From: Streptomyces sp. CB02261
GTDB lineage: Bacteria > Actinomycetota > Actinomycetes > Streptomycetales > Streptomycetaceae
Length of the DNA: 64,000 nt
Assembly (NCBI RefSeq): GCF_001905665.1
Contig: NZ_LIVX01000006.1
Location: 1 to 64,000 of the forward strand
Direction of reading: 5' to 3'
The notes under the pieces were generated by a model. That model made no database searches, was not told the DNA's origin, and worked only from the letters and a program-made list of their open reading frames with translations. The stretch's first letter is position 1. Each line of letters starts with the position of its first letter. Of the stretch, positions 44,955 through 53,292 are shown in pieces. The position numbers and the translations under genes are program-made.

Positions 44955-45068
44955 ATGCATCTCGCTCGATCAGGATTTGCAAGCCTGCCCACGGGGCTTG
45001 CCATTGCGGTACTGGTCATAGGTCTCGCGATCGGCCTTCTGATCATCATGCGAGGCAAACGGAAGTAG
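44955..45068 (+). CDS. 37-aa single-pass membrane protein downstream of RHS
   Basis: GGGAGG lies nine bases before ATG 44955. The protein starts MHLARSGFASLPTG, has one hydrophobic helix LAIAVLVIGLAIGLLIIM and ends RGKRK, so it is inserted with the basic end inside. A strong hairpin follows 14 bases after the stop, so the RHS gene and this one form a unit. In polymorphic toxin loci the gene after the RHS protein is usually the immunity gene; a small membrane protein would fit a membrane-acting toxin tail. That role is an inference. Confidence 0.65.
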   Translation: MHLARSGFASLPTGLAIAVLVIGLAIGLLIIMRGKRK

Positions 45069-45081
45069 CCCGCGACAAGGC

Positions 45082-45118
45082 GGCCCGTTGAAGCCCTCGT
45101 GACAGGCTTCAACGGGCC
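45082..45118 (+). terminator. strong hairpin ending the RHS unit
   Basis: GGCCCGTTGAAGCC at 45082-45095 pairs perfectly with GGCTTCAACGGGCC at 45105-45118 across a nine-base loop, just past the 37-codon gene. Confidence 0.85.
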
Positions 45119-45187
45119 CCAGGCACGCCTTGACGCGCATGGGGCCCTGCGAGCCGTTCTCATCCTGAACAGCCGCAGCTCAACAGT

Positions 45188-45352
45188 GAGCCTTTTCCAA
45201 CCTGAAGCACCTGCCAGTCGGAGCGCCCCGCAACGGCTCCCCGGAGGCGCCGGTCAACTGGTGAAGACCTGGCCGGGAGCCCATGCTGGACTCGGGTAGC
45301 CGATCAACGACAGTGCGCTGACCAGTGCGGATGCCAGGTTGGAAAAGGCTCA
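45188..45352. repeat. 18-bp inverted repeat pair, 165-bp span
   Basis: TGAGCCTTTTCCAACCTG at 45188-45205 is perfectly complementary to 45335-45352. The sequence resembles the end of the truncated IS to its right (GGGTGTTGCAGAAGGCTC at 45441), so it may be a miniature element of that family or two facing ends of lost copies. The 129 bases between have no coding capacity. Confidence 0.55.
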
Positions 45353-45479
45353 GCGTGATACCTCTGGTGGGCACGCAGTGCGGCCACTGGACCGACAGGG
45401 GGCTGGACCGCGCTACGGGCCACGATGACATCACACTAAAGGGTGTTGCAGAAGGCTCAGTTTCGGTCATTTTCCCGGT

Positions 45480-46003
45480 ATGGGTGGGGTGTTGCGGGCT
45501 GAGCCGGTGTGGGTCGAGACGTTCACGGGCTTGCGGATCGACCGGTTCGCGAAGCTGGTGAAGGTAGTGAAGGAGCGGGGCGGGAACGGTCCCGGTGGTG
45601 GCCGGCCGTGGTACCTGCCGCTGGCCGACCGGGTCCTGCTGGTGGCCGTCTACTACCGGACGAACCTCACCATGCGGCAGCTCGCCCCACTCTTCGGGAT
45701 CTCCCCGGCCACCGTCTGCCGGGTCATCCACCACCTGCGTCCGTTGCTGGCCCTGGAGCCCGCCGCGCGGCCGGTCGCCGACGTGGACCGGCTGTGGATC
45801 GTGGACGGAACGTTGATCCCGGTCCGCGACCGGACCGTGGGAGCCTCCTCCCGCAATTGCCGGTTCTCGGCGAACGTGCAGGTCATCATCGACGCGGACA
45901 GCCGCCTGGTCGTCGCCTCGGCCCGGCCGACGCAGCCAACGCTTCTCCCGGCTGCCGTGGACGGCCCGCCCTCAGCGCCTATGGCCTCGCAGTTGACGAG
46001 ATC
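45480..46003 (+). pseudogene. 3'-truncated IS5-family transposase
   Basis: The frame from ATG 45480 reads PVWVETFTGLRIDRFAKLVK, then RTNLTMRQLAPLFGISPATV (helix-turn-helix) and VDRLWIVDGTLIPVRDRTVG (first catalytic Asp), then SANVQVIIDADSRLVVASAR. After that the family sequence is lost and the gene runs into the end of the DUF2079 gene. A left-end-like sequence lies at 45441-45458. The second half and right end are deleted. Confidence 0.7.
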
Positions 46004-47429
46004 ACCAGGTAAGACACCGTCTGAGGAGGACGATCCCGGCCTCGTCGCGCACCACCCGCCACGTCGGGTCGCCAGCCGCCTTTTGTAGGGTGTCGGCCGC
46101 CGCGCCCGCCGGGAAGCCGTCCGTCCGATCAACCACCAGCCACTCCACCATCGGATCCTGGTCCAGCAGACCTGGTACCGCGAGCCACACCACATTCCGA
46201 TCGGTCAGGTGCGGGGCGAGCGTGTTGCTCGCCGCCACCCGCACCCCGTTCGGTACCAGCTCCACCGCCGCCCGCGCCGCTGCCTCGCGCGGGCTTTCCC
46301 GCCAGAAGCCCGGCGTTGCGAGCTGGGCGGTGGGCTGGAGCGGCAGGAGTAGGAGCGCCGCCCCCACCGGGACGAGCAGCGAAGCCCGGAACCCGCGCAG
46401 CCCCGGCACCGGCAGACGTGCCCCGCGCCGTATCGCGTCCACCAGCGCCGCGAACGCCACCGGCACCAGCACCGCCGAGTAGTGCAGCCCCGGCTCCCAG
46501 TGCGACGGCACCGACGAGGTGAACCGCCAGGCCAGCGTGGGCAGCAGAAGCCACGCCAGCGGACTGCGCACCACCAGGCCGCCCGTGACGGCCAGCAGCG
46601 CGAGGACCGTCAGCACCTTCACGGACCAGCCGTCGAGGAACCCGTTCGCACCCCGGACCTGCTCCGCGTACAGATACCGCCCGTCCGGCGCGAAGCCCGG
46701 AATCACCACCTTGAGGACGAGCAGCGCCGCCAGCACCGACCCGCCGGCCAGCAGCCACCCCGCCCGCCGCTCCCGCCCGTCCCGCACCCGATGCGCGATG
46801 AGCAGCCCGAAGACCGCCGCCGTCGCCCCGAGGTCCTCCTTCACGAGCAGCAGCGCGGCCGCCCACCATGCCGCCGTCCGCAGCCGCCCGTCCAGATACG
46901 CCCGGCAGGCCAGCGCCAGCGGCGGCAGCGCGAACGCCACCTCGTGGAAATCAAAGCCGATCAGCGTCTGCGTGCCCCAGGCCAGCCCGCACGCCACCCC
47001 GACCAGCGGACCCGCAGACGGCTGCCCTGGCAGGTGCCGCTGAGCCGTGCGCCCGGTCACGTACACCGCCGCCGCGACCAGCGCCGCCTGCGCCACTAGC
47101 AGCACCTCCACGTGCGGCACCAGCCGGTAGACCGGCCCCAGCAGCGCCAGTGCGGGATGGAAGTGGTCCCCGAGCAGCGGCAGGGCCTCGCCCTCGAACC
47201 CAGCTGGGGCCGTCGCCGTCCGGATCTCCGACGCGGGCAGCCGCCCCTCCGCCCAGGAGCGCACCGCCTGCCCGAAGATCCCCAGGTCGTAGCCGGTCGT
47301 CCGGAAGCGGGCATGGTTGCGCAGCGCGAACACGGTGTGCAGGGCGAAGAGGACGGCGGCGACCAGTGCGGGGCCGGTCCGGGACCGGTCGTGTACGTGC
47401 GTCGGCATGGGCGGGATGATCATGAGCAT
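46002..47429 (-). CDS. DUF2079 multi-pass membrane protein, about 475 aa
   Basis: The protein has about ten membrane helices (ALVAAVLFALHTVFALRNHA, AQAALVAAAVYVTG, GWLLAGGSVLAALLVLKVVI, SLLVPVGAALLLLPLQP) and the DUF2079 signature YDLGIFGQAVRSWAEGRLP followed by GDHFHPALALLGPVYRLVPH and GFDFHEVAFALPPLAL. Members are probably glycosyltransferase-C-like membrane enzymes, which is an inference from topology. The start is one of three ATGs (47429, 47423, 47408). It is divergent from a two-component pair and may be its target. The C-terminus meets the truncated transposase but appears complete. Confidence 0.75.
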   Translation of the reverse strand: MLMIIPPMPTHVHDRSRTGPALVAAVLFALHTVFALRNHARFRTTGYDLGIFGQAVRSWAEGRLPASEIRTATAPAGFEGEALPLLGDHFHPALALLGPVYRLVPHVEVLLVAQAALVAAAVYVTGRTAQRHLPGQPSAGPLVGVACGLAWGTQTLIGFDFHEVAFALPPLALACRAYLDGRLRTAAWWAAALLLVKEDLGATAAVFGLLIAHRVRDGRERRAGWLLAGGSVLAALLVLKVVIPGFAPDGRYLYAEQVRGANGFLDGWSVKVLTVLALLAVTGGLVVRSPLAWLLLPTLAWRFTSSVPSHWEPGLHYSAVLVPVAFAALVDAIRRGARLPVPGLRGFRASLLVPVGAALLLLPLQPTAQLATPGFWRESPREAAARAAVELVPNGVRVAASNTLAPHLTDRNVVWLAVPGLLDQDPMVEWLVVDRTDGFPAGAAADTLQKAAGDPTWRVVRDEAGIVLLRRCLTW

Positions 47430-47472
47430 GGGGGCAGCTTCGGCAATGCGGTCTGAAGGGCCCCTGAAGCTG

Positions 47473-47490
47473 CCTGAGGATTTCCTCAGG
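47473..47490. promoter_or_regulatory. palindrome in the divergent promoter region
   Basis: CCTGAGGA and TCCTCAGG flank TT, giving a perfect 18-base palindrome 33 bases before the response-regulator start. A related CTCAGG lies at 47515-47520. It is a likely binding site for the response regulator or for RNA polymerase control of both directions. Confidence 0.5.
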
Positions 47491-47522
47491 GCCGCTGTGA
47501 CCACGCAGGCGATACTCAGGCC

Positions 47523-48197
47523 ATGCGCATCCTGGTGATCGAGGACGAGGAACGGATAGCCGCCTCGCTGCGGCGTGGTCTTGCAGCGGTCGGCTACGCC
47601 GTCGACGTCGCTCACGACGGCGTCACCGGACTCCACCTGGCCCGCGAGTACCGGTACGCCGCCGTCCTGTTGGACTTGATGCTGCCGCGCCTCAGCGGCT
47701 ACCAGGTGTGCGCCCGGCTGCGGGCCGAGGGCAACGACGTGCCGGTGCTGATGCTGACCGCGAAGAACGGTGAGTACGACGAGGCCGAGGGCCTCGACAC
47801 CGGCGCCGACGACTACCTCGCGAAGCCGTTCTCGTACGTCGTCCTGGAGGCCCGTCTGCGAGCCCTGATCCGCCGCGGCGGCGCCCGCGTCCCCACCCTC
47901 CTGGAAGCCGGCGACCTGTGGCTCGACCCGGCTCGCCGCACCTGCGGACGGGGCAGCGGGCAGATCGCGCTCACCCCGAAGGAGTTCGCCGTCCTGCACT
48001 GCCTGCTGGGCCGGCTGGACGAGGTGGTGCCCGTGGTCGACGTCCTCGACGAGGTGTGGTCCGCGGACTTCACCGGCGACCCGAACATCGTGCACGTCTA
48101 CATCAGCGCCGTACGCAAGAAGATCGATGCCCCCTTCGGGCGGGAGACGATCGAGACAGTCAGGGGTGCCGGCTACCGGGTGAGCGGCCGTGGCTAG
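47523..48197 (+). CDS. OmpR-family response regulator
   Basis: The 224-residue protein has a receiver domain with EDEE (acidic pocket), the phosphoacceptor Asp in VLLDLMLPRL and the Lys in LAKPFSY, followed by a winged-helix domain IALTPKEFAVLHCLLGRLDE and VHVYISAVRKKIDA ending in the GAGYRV wing. It overlaps the kinase gene by 8 bases, so both are translated together. Confidence 0.93.
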   Translation: MRILVIEDEERIAASLRRGLAAVGYAVDVAHDGVTGLHLAREYRYAAVLLDLMLPRLSGYQVCARLRAEGNDVPVLMLTAKNGEYDEAEGLDTGADDYLAKPFSYVVLEARLRALIRRGGARVPTLLEAGDLWLDPARRTCGRGSGQIALTPKEFAVLHCLLGRLDEVVPVVDVLDEVWSADFTGDPNIVHVYISAVRKKIDAPFGRETIETVRGAGYRVSGRG

Positions 48198-49656
48198 GCT
48201 TCCGGTCCCGCGTCAGGTTTGGGCGTCCGGGCTCGCGGCGCTGCTGGTCGTCGTCGTGGTGGTCTGCTGGCTGGCATACGCGGACCTGCTGGCCGGGCCC
48301 TTGCAGCCGCCGGTGCCCGATGTCCCTGAGGTCGACCGCATCGGCCCCCAGGTAGACCTGATCTCCCGGTGGGGTGCGGAGACCGGGGCGGCGGCCGTCG
48401 CACTCGTCTGCTGGTGGACTGGGCGCGGAAGCGGCCCGTGGACCCGGGTCGGTACGACGGCGATGGCCGGAGCCATCTCATATTTCCTTTATGACGCCGC
48501 TTGTGAATGGCTGGCCCGTGAGAATCTGGTCGTGCCCGGAAGTGTTGCCCGGGAAGCCCTGCGTTATGGGCTCGGTTTCACCGGTCCGGCGGCAGCCGTG
48601 CTCACGGCAGTGCCCGTATGGGCGGCCGTAGCCTTCAGAATGCGTGGCCTGTCCCTGGGGGCGCGCCTGGCACTCGCCGCCTCCGGTGCTGCGGGAGTGC
48701 TCTCCTTCTTCATGGTCGCGCTGCTCGACACCACCCGGCACAGCATGCTCAACGCCGACAGCGTCTTCGGCATCGCCCGCACCACCGGAGTGCCTCTTGT
48801 CACGATCCTGACCGGCGGTCTCGTGTACGTCACGGTGGCCCGGGCCCTTCGCCCCGTCGAAGCGATCCGCCGCGAACTAGCCGACATCACCGCCCAGTCG
48901 CTCGATCGCCGCGTCCCCGTCCCGCCAACCGCAGGCATCATCGCAGACCTGGCCCGCACAACGAACGCGACTCTGGACCGCGTAGAAGCCGCAGCCACTC
49001 GTCAACGCGAGTTCACCGCCGACGCGGCGCACGAACTCCGCAGCCCCCTCGCCGCGCTGCGTGCCCAGCTCGAATCGGCCCTGCGCCACCCGGAGACGGT
49101 GGCCGACTGGCATGAGGTGGTCACAGAGGCGGTGGATGACGTCATCCGTCTCCAGCGCCTGGCTGACGACCTGCTCCTGCTGGCCAGCCACGGCTCCGTG
49201 ACCCCGGTACGCGAACCGGTCGACCTCTCGGCCCTCGCGCAAGACCTGGTCCGCGAACACCAGCACCTCCCCGATGCGGCCACCCTCCAACTACAGTGCG
49301 AGGCGCTGTCACCAGCGGTCCTCCTGGGCAATCCCGGCCACCTGGACCGCCTCCTGCGCAACCTGCTCACGAACGCCTGCCGCCACGCAAAGACAGAGGT
49401 CACGGTCACAGTGATCCGGTCAGGGACGGATCTGGTCCTGTCGGTTCAAGACGACGGCCCCGGCATCCCACCCGCCGACCGCAGCCGCGTCTTCGACCGC
49501 TTCACCCGCCTCGACGAAGCTCGCACCCGCGCCACCGGCGGTGCAGGCCTTGGCCTCCCCATTGCCAAAGACCTCGCCATAGCCCACTGCGGCACTCTGA
49601 CCATCGAGAACTCCGCCTCAGGCGCCCTCCTCGTAGCCCGCTTCCCAGCACAATGA
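48190..49656 (+). CDS. sensor histidine kinase
   Basis: The 488-residue protein has two or more N-terminal membrane helices (GLAALLVVVVVVCWLAYADL and LALAASGAAGVLSFFMVALL), an extracytoplasmic loop, a HAMP domain (ARALRPVEAIRRELADITA), the H-box AHELRSPLAALRAQL, and an ATPase domain with NLLTNACRHAK (N box), DDGPGIPP (G1) and GGAGLGLPIAKDLA (G2). All catalytic boxes are intact. The partner is the regulator upstream. The signal is unknown. Confidence 0.93.
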   Translation: MARLPVPRQVWASGLAALLVVVVVVCWLAYADLLAGPLQPPVPDVPEVDRIGPQVDLISRWGAETGAAAVALVCWWTGRGSGPWTRVGTTAMAGAISYFLYDAACEWLARENLVVPGSVAREALRYGLGFTGPAAAVLTAVPVWAAVAFRMRGLSLGARLALAASGAAGVLSFFMVALLDTTRHSMLNADSVFGIARTTGVPLVTILTGGLVYVTVARALRPVEAIRRELADITAQSLDRRVPVPPTAGIIADLARTTNATLDRVEAAATRQREFTADAAHELRSPLAALRAQLESALRHPETVADWHEVVTEAVDDVIRLQRLADDLLLLASHGSVTPVREPVDLSALAQDLVREHQHLPDAATLQLQCEALSPAVLLGNPGHLDRLLRNLLTNACRHAKTEVTVTVIRSGTDLVLSVQDDGPGIPPADRSRVFDRFTRLDEARTRATGGAGLGLPIAKDLAIAHCGTLTIENSASGALLVARFPAQ

Positions 49657-50095
49657 CTCTGTCAGGGACCTTAGGGACGTGGTTCATTCGGCCCTGCCGC
49701 CACCAGCGTCAACCTGAACCGGCCGACTGCGACGGCTCGAAGCCGTGGTGGCGTCCGGTCGACACCATGAACTGCAGCCCCCGGCCGGTGTCCCTGCCTC
49801 GCCCTCCAGGGAAATCCTGCTCGCCGGCCGGTACGGCGCTTCGGGACATGCGCGTGTCCACCGGGTTCCCCGGCAACGTCGACATGGGTTAGGCGTACCG
49901 CAGGACGTGGCGGGTGGGCGGCGATCCTCGACGACACCCGCACGGCGCCTGACCCGCCTGCCGGCCAGACCTGATGTTCTGGAGGCGCCGTCGGTACAAG
50001 GTCAGTCGGATGACAGCAGGCCGAACGTCTCAGCTGTGTGCAGGTCTTCTGAACTGGGCCTTTTGCGAGCACCGCAGGCTCTCCAACGAGCGTGA
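49657..50095. other. gap after the histidine kinase gene
   Basis: No gene is supported. Some frames have weak coding bias on both strands, suggesting old remnants. Confidence 0.45.
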
Positions 50096-50127
50096 GACCG
50101 TCCGGCCCTGTGAGGGGCCGGACGGTC
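50096..50127. terminator. bidirectional hairpin
   Basis: GACCGTCCGGCCC at 50096-50108 pairs perfectly with GGGCCGGACGGTC at 50115-50127. It lies between convergent genes and precedes the 3' end of the AraC gene by 44 bases. Confidence 0.8.
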
Positions 50128-50170
50128 GTCCTGGCCAGGCAGGCGCCCCGGAGCAAGCTAGTCCGGAGCT

Positions 50171-51178
50171 CTAGGCCCTGGCCTGGCGATCAGAGATCGC
50201 CAGGACGGGGCGAACAGGTGGGGCAGTTCGGTGGCGCCGCCACTCGCTCGGGGTGGTCCCGTAGGCGTCGCGGAAGCGTCGGGTGAAGTGGCTCGGGCTG
50301 GTGAAGCCGCAACGGGCCGCCACGGCGGCGACCGGTAGTGCGGCGTGGCGGGGTGAGGTGAGGAGCCGGCATGCCATTTCCAGTCGCTCGGCGATGAGCC
50401 ACTGTTCGAGTCGGATACCCGCGCGTCCCAGCACGACGTACAACTGCCTTCTGGAGATGGCGTGTTCCGCGGCGATGCGCTCCGGCCCGAGGTCGGGGTC
50501 GGTGAGGTGGCGGCGTGCGTAGGCCGTGATCCGGGTCGCCAGGGCTGTGTCCATGGCCTCTCTGGCCCGTCGGTCCCGCTCGTCGTGCGCCGCGGAGGTC
50601 AGCAGGGCGCGTACGAGGTCCGTGGTGGCGTTGGCGAGGGCACCGGCTCCGGGGTCCGTTTCGAGACGGTCCGGATCCCGGAACAGTGACTGCACGTGTC
50701 CTAGCAGGAGGTCGTGCACCGGGCTGGCGCGAAGCCGTGCGGAGGCACGGACCACGGTGTCGACCGGTAGGCCGAGATGCTCCATGTCGACGGTGAGTGC
50801 CTGCGAGGCGCCGTACCCGGACCAGCCGTAGGTGCGTGGTGCGAGTTCGTGGAAGACGCAGATGTCCTGCGGCCCGAGGGTGAACCGGGTGCCCGCCTGT
50901 TCGGCTCGATGGGTGCCCTGGGTCTGGAGCGATACCGACACCACGGGGCGGTCCCGGTGCTGGCGCACGTGTCTGGCTGTGCGCCGGATCTCCAGCCCTG
51001 AGCTCCACATGTCGAAGAGGTCCAGGCCGCCCACTCGCCAGCCTTGGATGCGCGCGCTCATCCCTGTCCCGCATTCCTCGTGGACGATGTCGTTCGGCAC
51101 GGAGGTGTCCGTCATCGCGTGATGGAACGCATCAGCCCTCTCTCGCGGCGCGTAGTCCTCCAGGTCCAACAGCAGCAC
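50171..51178 (-). CDS. AraC-family regulator of the hydrolase operon
   Basis: GTG 51178 with GGAGG nine to ten bases upstream starts a 335-residue protein. The first 170 residues resemble the AraC-binding-like domain (SVSLQTQGTHRAEQAGTRFT, then FTLGPQDICVFHELAPRTYG). The C-terminal 100 residues hold two helix-turn-helix motifs: RIAAEHAISRRQLYVVLGRA and PVAAVAARCGFTSPSHFTRR, followed by FRDAYGTTPSEWRR. It is divergent from the seven-gene operon at 51423-58290, which it probably activates. Confidence 0.9.
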   Translation of the reverse strand: MLLLDLEDYAPRERADAFHHAMTDTSVPNDIVHEECGTGMSARIQGWRVGGLDLFDMWSSGLEIRRTARHVRQHRDRPVVSVSLQTQGTHRAEQAGTRFTLGPQDICVFHELAPRTYGWSGYGASQALTVDMEHLGLPVDTVVRASARLRASPVHDLLLGHVQSLFRDPDRLETDPGAGALANATTDLVRALLTSAAHDERDRRAREAMDTALATRITAYARRHLTDPDLGPERIAAEHAISRRQLYVVLGRAGIRLEQWLIAERLEMACRLLTSPRHAALPVAAVAARCGFTSPSHFTRRFRDAYGTTPSEWRRHRTAPPVRPVLAISDRQARA

Positions 51179-51422
51179 GAACCAGCCCTCCAGCACGGTC
51201 TCCGGGTGTGGCGGCGCCCATCTTCCCGGGAGCACCGGGCACCCGGTTGCTCTGCCGTGCACGGGTCTGTTCTTCCCGTGCCCTCGCGCCGAAGAGCCCT
51301 GCGCTGAGGGGCAGCAGGCCAGCACGTACAGGCAACCGGGTCCCTCGCCCGGCCTCTAGCTTCGGACGTGCGCCGCCTGACCCGCGCGGCGTGCACCCTC
51401 GATCCGCAGAGAGGTCCGATCC

Positions 51423-52391
51423 ATGACTGACCACGAATGTGTCGCGCCGGTTCTGGAACCGCAGGCCGCCGCCTTCGCCGAAGCGACCGGGGCGCCGCCG
51501 TTCCTGTTCCAGCTGCCACCGGCCGAGGGCCGCAGGGCCGTCGATGACGTGCAGTCCGGCGACGTGGAGCTGCCCGCGGTCGACGAGGAGTGGGTGACCG
51601 TCAGGGGCGGCCCGACCGGCGAGGTCCGGACCAGGATCGTGCGGCCCGCCGGTGCGCAGGGTGACCTGCCCGTCGTCGTCTTCGTGCACGGCGCCGGCTG
51701 GGTCTTCGGCAGCGCCCACTCCCACGACCGGCTGGTGCGTGAACTGGCCGTCGGCACCGGTGCCGCGGTGGTCTTCCCCGAGTACGACCTCTCCCCGGAG
51801 CACCGCTACCCGGTCGCCGTCGAGCAGGTCTGGACCGTCGCCCGCTGGGTCGTGACCGACGGCGCCGCTCACGGCCTGGACGCCACCAGAATGGCGGTGG
51901 CCGGCGACTCCGTCGGCGGCAACATGAGCACCGTGCTGACCCTGCTCGCCAAGGAACGCGGCGGCTTGACGCTCGCCCATCAGGTGCTCTTCTACCCGGT
52001 CACCGACGCCAGCTTCGACACCGGCTCCTACCACCGGTTCGCCGAGGGCTACTTCCTGCGACGCGACGGCATGCAGTGGTTCTGGGACCAGTACACCACC
52101 GACGAGAACCAGCGCGCCGAGATCACTGCCTCCCCGCTGCGGGCCACCGTCGAGCAGCTCACCGGTCTCCCCCCGGCGCTGGTGATCACCGCCGAGGCGG
52201 ATGTGCTGCGCGACGAGGGCGAGGCGTACGCCGCCAAGCTGCGGCAGGCCGGTGTCGAGGTGACCGCCGTCCGCGTCCAGGGCGTCATCCACGACTTCGT
52301 CCTGCTCAACGCGCTGCGCGGCACCCAGGGCGCCGAGGTGGCCATTGCACTGGCCATCGCCACCTTGCGCAAGGCTCTCACCGCTCACTGA
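51423..52391 (+). CDS. alpha/beta hydrolase, hormone-sensitive-lipase type
   Basis: The 322-residue protein has HGAGW as oxyanion motif (in place of HGGG), the nucleophile Ser in GDSVGGN, the acid in TAEADVLRDEGE and the His in VIHDF. This is the HSL/bacterial esterase family IV pattern. It hydrolyses short- or medium-chain esters. It is the first gene of the operon; the 244-base gap to the AraC gene holds the promoter. Confidence 0.9.
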   Translation: MTDHECVAPVLEPQAAAFAEATGAPPFLFQLPPAEGRRAVDDVQSGDVELPAVDEEWVTVRGGPTGEVRTRIVRPAGAQGDLPVVVFVHGAGWVFGSAHSHDRLVRELAVGTGAAVVFPEYDLSPEHRYPVAVEQVWTVARWVVTDGAAHGLDATRMAVAGDSVGGNMSTVLTLLAKERGGLTLAHQVLFYPVTDASFDTGSYHRFAEGYFLRRDGMQWFWDQYTTDENQRAEITASPLRATVEQLTGLPPALVITAEADVLRDEGEAYAAKLRQAGVEVTAVRVQGVIHDFVLLNALRGTQGAEVAIALAIATLRKALTAH

Positions 52392-52481
52392 CCCCGAACG
52401 GCAGCGGGCGGGGACCAGAGAGTTACCACGGGGGGTCTCGGCCTCCAGCCGCGCCTGTCCCCACCCCCGAGGAGAGACCCC

Positions 52482-53210
52482 ATGGCCACCGGCGACACCA
52501 CTCCCGAGGGGCCCGCGGCCCCGATGCGGCCTACCGGAGGCCGCCACCACGAGCCCGACCTGCGCGACATGACCCGCATCACCCTGCGGCCCATCGCCTC
52601 GCCGATGCCGCTCGGCTTCTACACCGTGGCGATCGCCTCCACCCTCGTCGGCTGCCTCCAGCTCGGCATGTTCGAGGATGGCGCCGAGCGCGCCGTCGCC
52701 CTCACGATCCTTCCCGCGTTCATCCTGCAACTCCTGGTGGGATGCCTGGCCTTCGGCGCACGGGATGTCCTGGCGGCGACCCTGATGGCCTGCTTCTCTG
52801 GGATGTGGCTGGCCAGTTCGCTGATCCTGGCCACCCAGCCGCCTGGAGGTGCCCGGGTGCTGGGCGTGCTGAACCTCTGCTTCGCCCTCTTCGCTCTGTC
52901 GATGGCGAGCGTAGCCAAGCCCAAGCGGGCGCTGTGGCTGGTGCTGTGCACCGCCGTGCCGCGCTTCTCGGCGGCCGCCGCTGCCAACCTGACCGGCGTG
53001 CACTGGCTCGCCGGTATCTCCGGCGCGCTGGGCCTGCTGCTGGCCGCGGTCGCGATGTACGCCGCCTTCGCCCTGATGCTGGAGGACATGCGAGGCCAGG
53101 AAGTACTGCCGATCGGCCGCACCGGTCCCGCCCACCAGGCCGTCAACGGCGACCTGACAGTCCAACTGCGCAACCTCGAACGCCATGCGGGCGTCCGCCG
53201 CACCCTCTGA
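52482..53210 (+). CDS. GPR1/FUN34/YaaH-family membrane protein
   Basis: About six membrane helices (TVAIASTLVGCLQLGMF, ILPAFILQLLVGCLAFG, GVLNLCFALFALSMASV, GALGLLLAAVAMYAAFALML) follow a soluble 40-residue start. SPMPLGFY corresponds to the family's NPAPLGL motif at the first helix. Members move acetate or other small carboxylates, which would fit export or uptake of an ester product. 242 residues. Confidence 0.75.
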   Translation: MATGDTTPEGPAAPMRPTGGRHHEPDLRDMTRITLRPIASPMPLGFYTVAIASTLVGCLQLGMFEDGAERAVALTILPAFILQLLVGCLAFGARDVLAATLMACFSGMWLASSLILATQPPGGARVLGVLNLCFALFALSMASVAKPKRALWLVLCTAVPRFSAAAAANLTGVHWLAGISGALGLLLAAVAMYAAFALMLEDMRGQEVLPIGRTGPAHQAVNGDLTVQLRNLERHAGVRRTL

Positions 53211-53292
53211 GCCGGTCACACCAGCGGACCGAGCGGCGCAGCCGGTGTCCGTGCCCACCCCCTTGCCGTGCCACGACAGAGAGCGAGACCCC

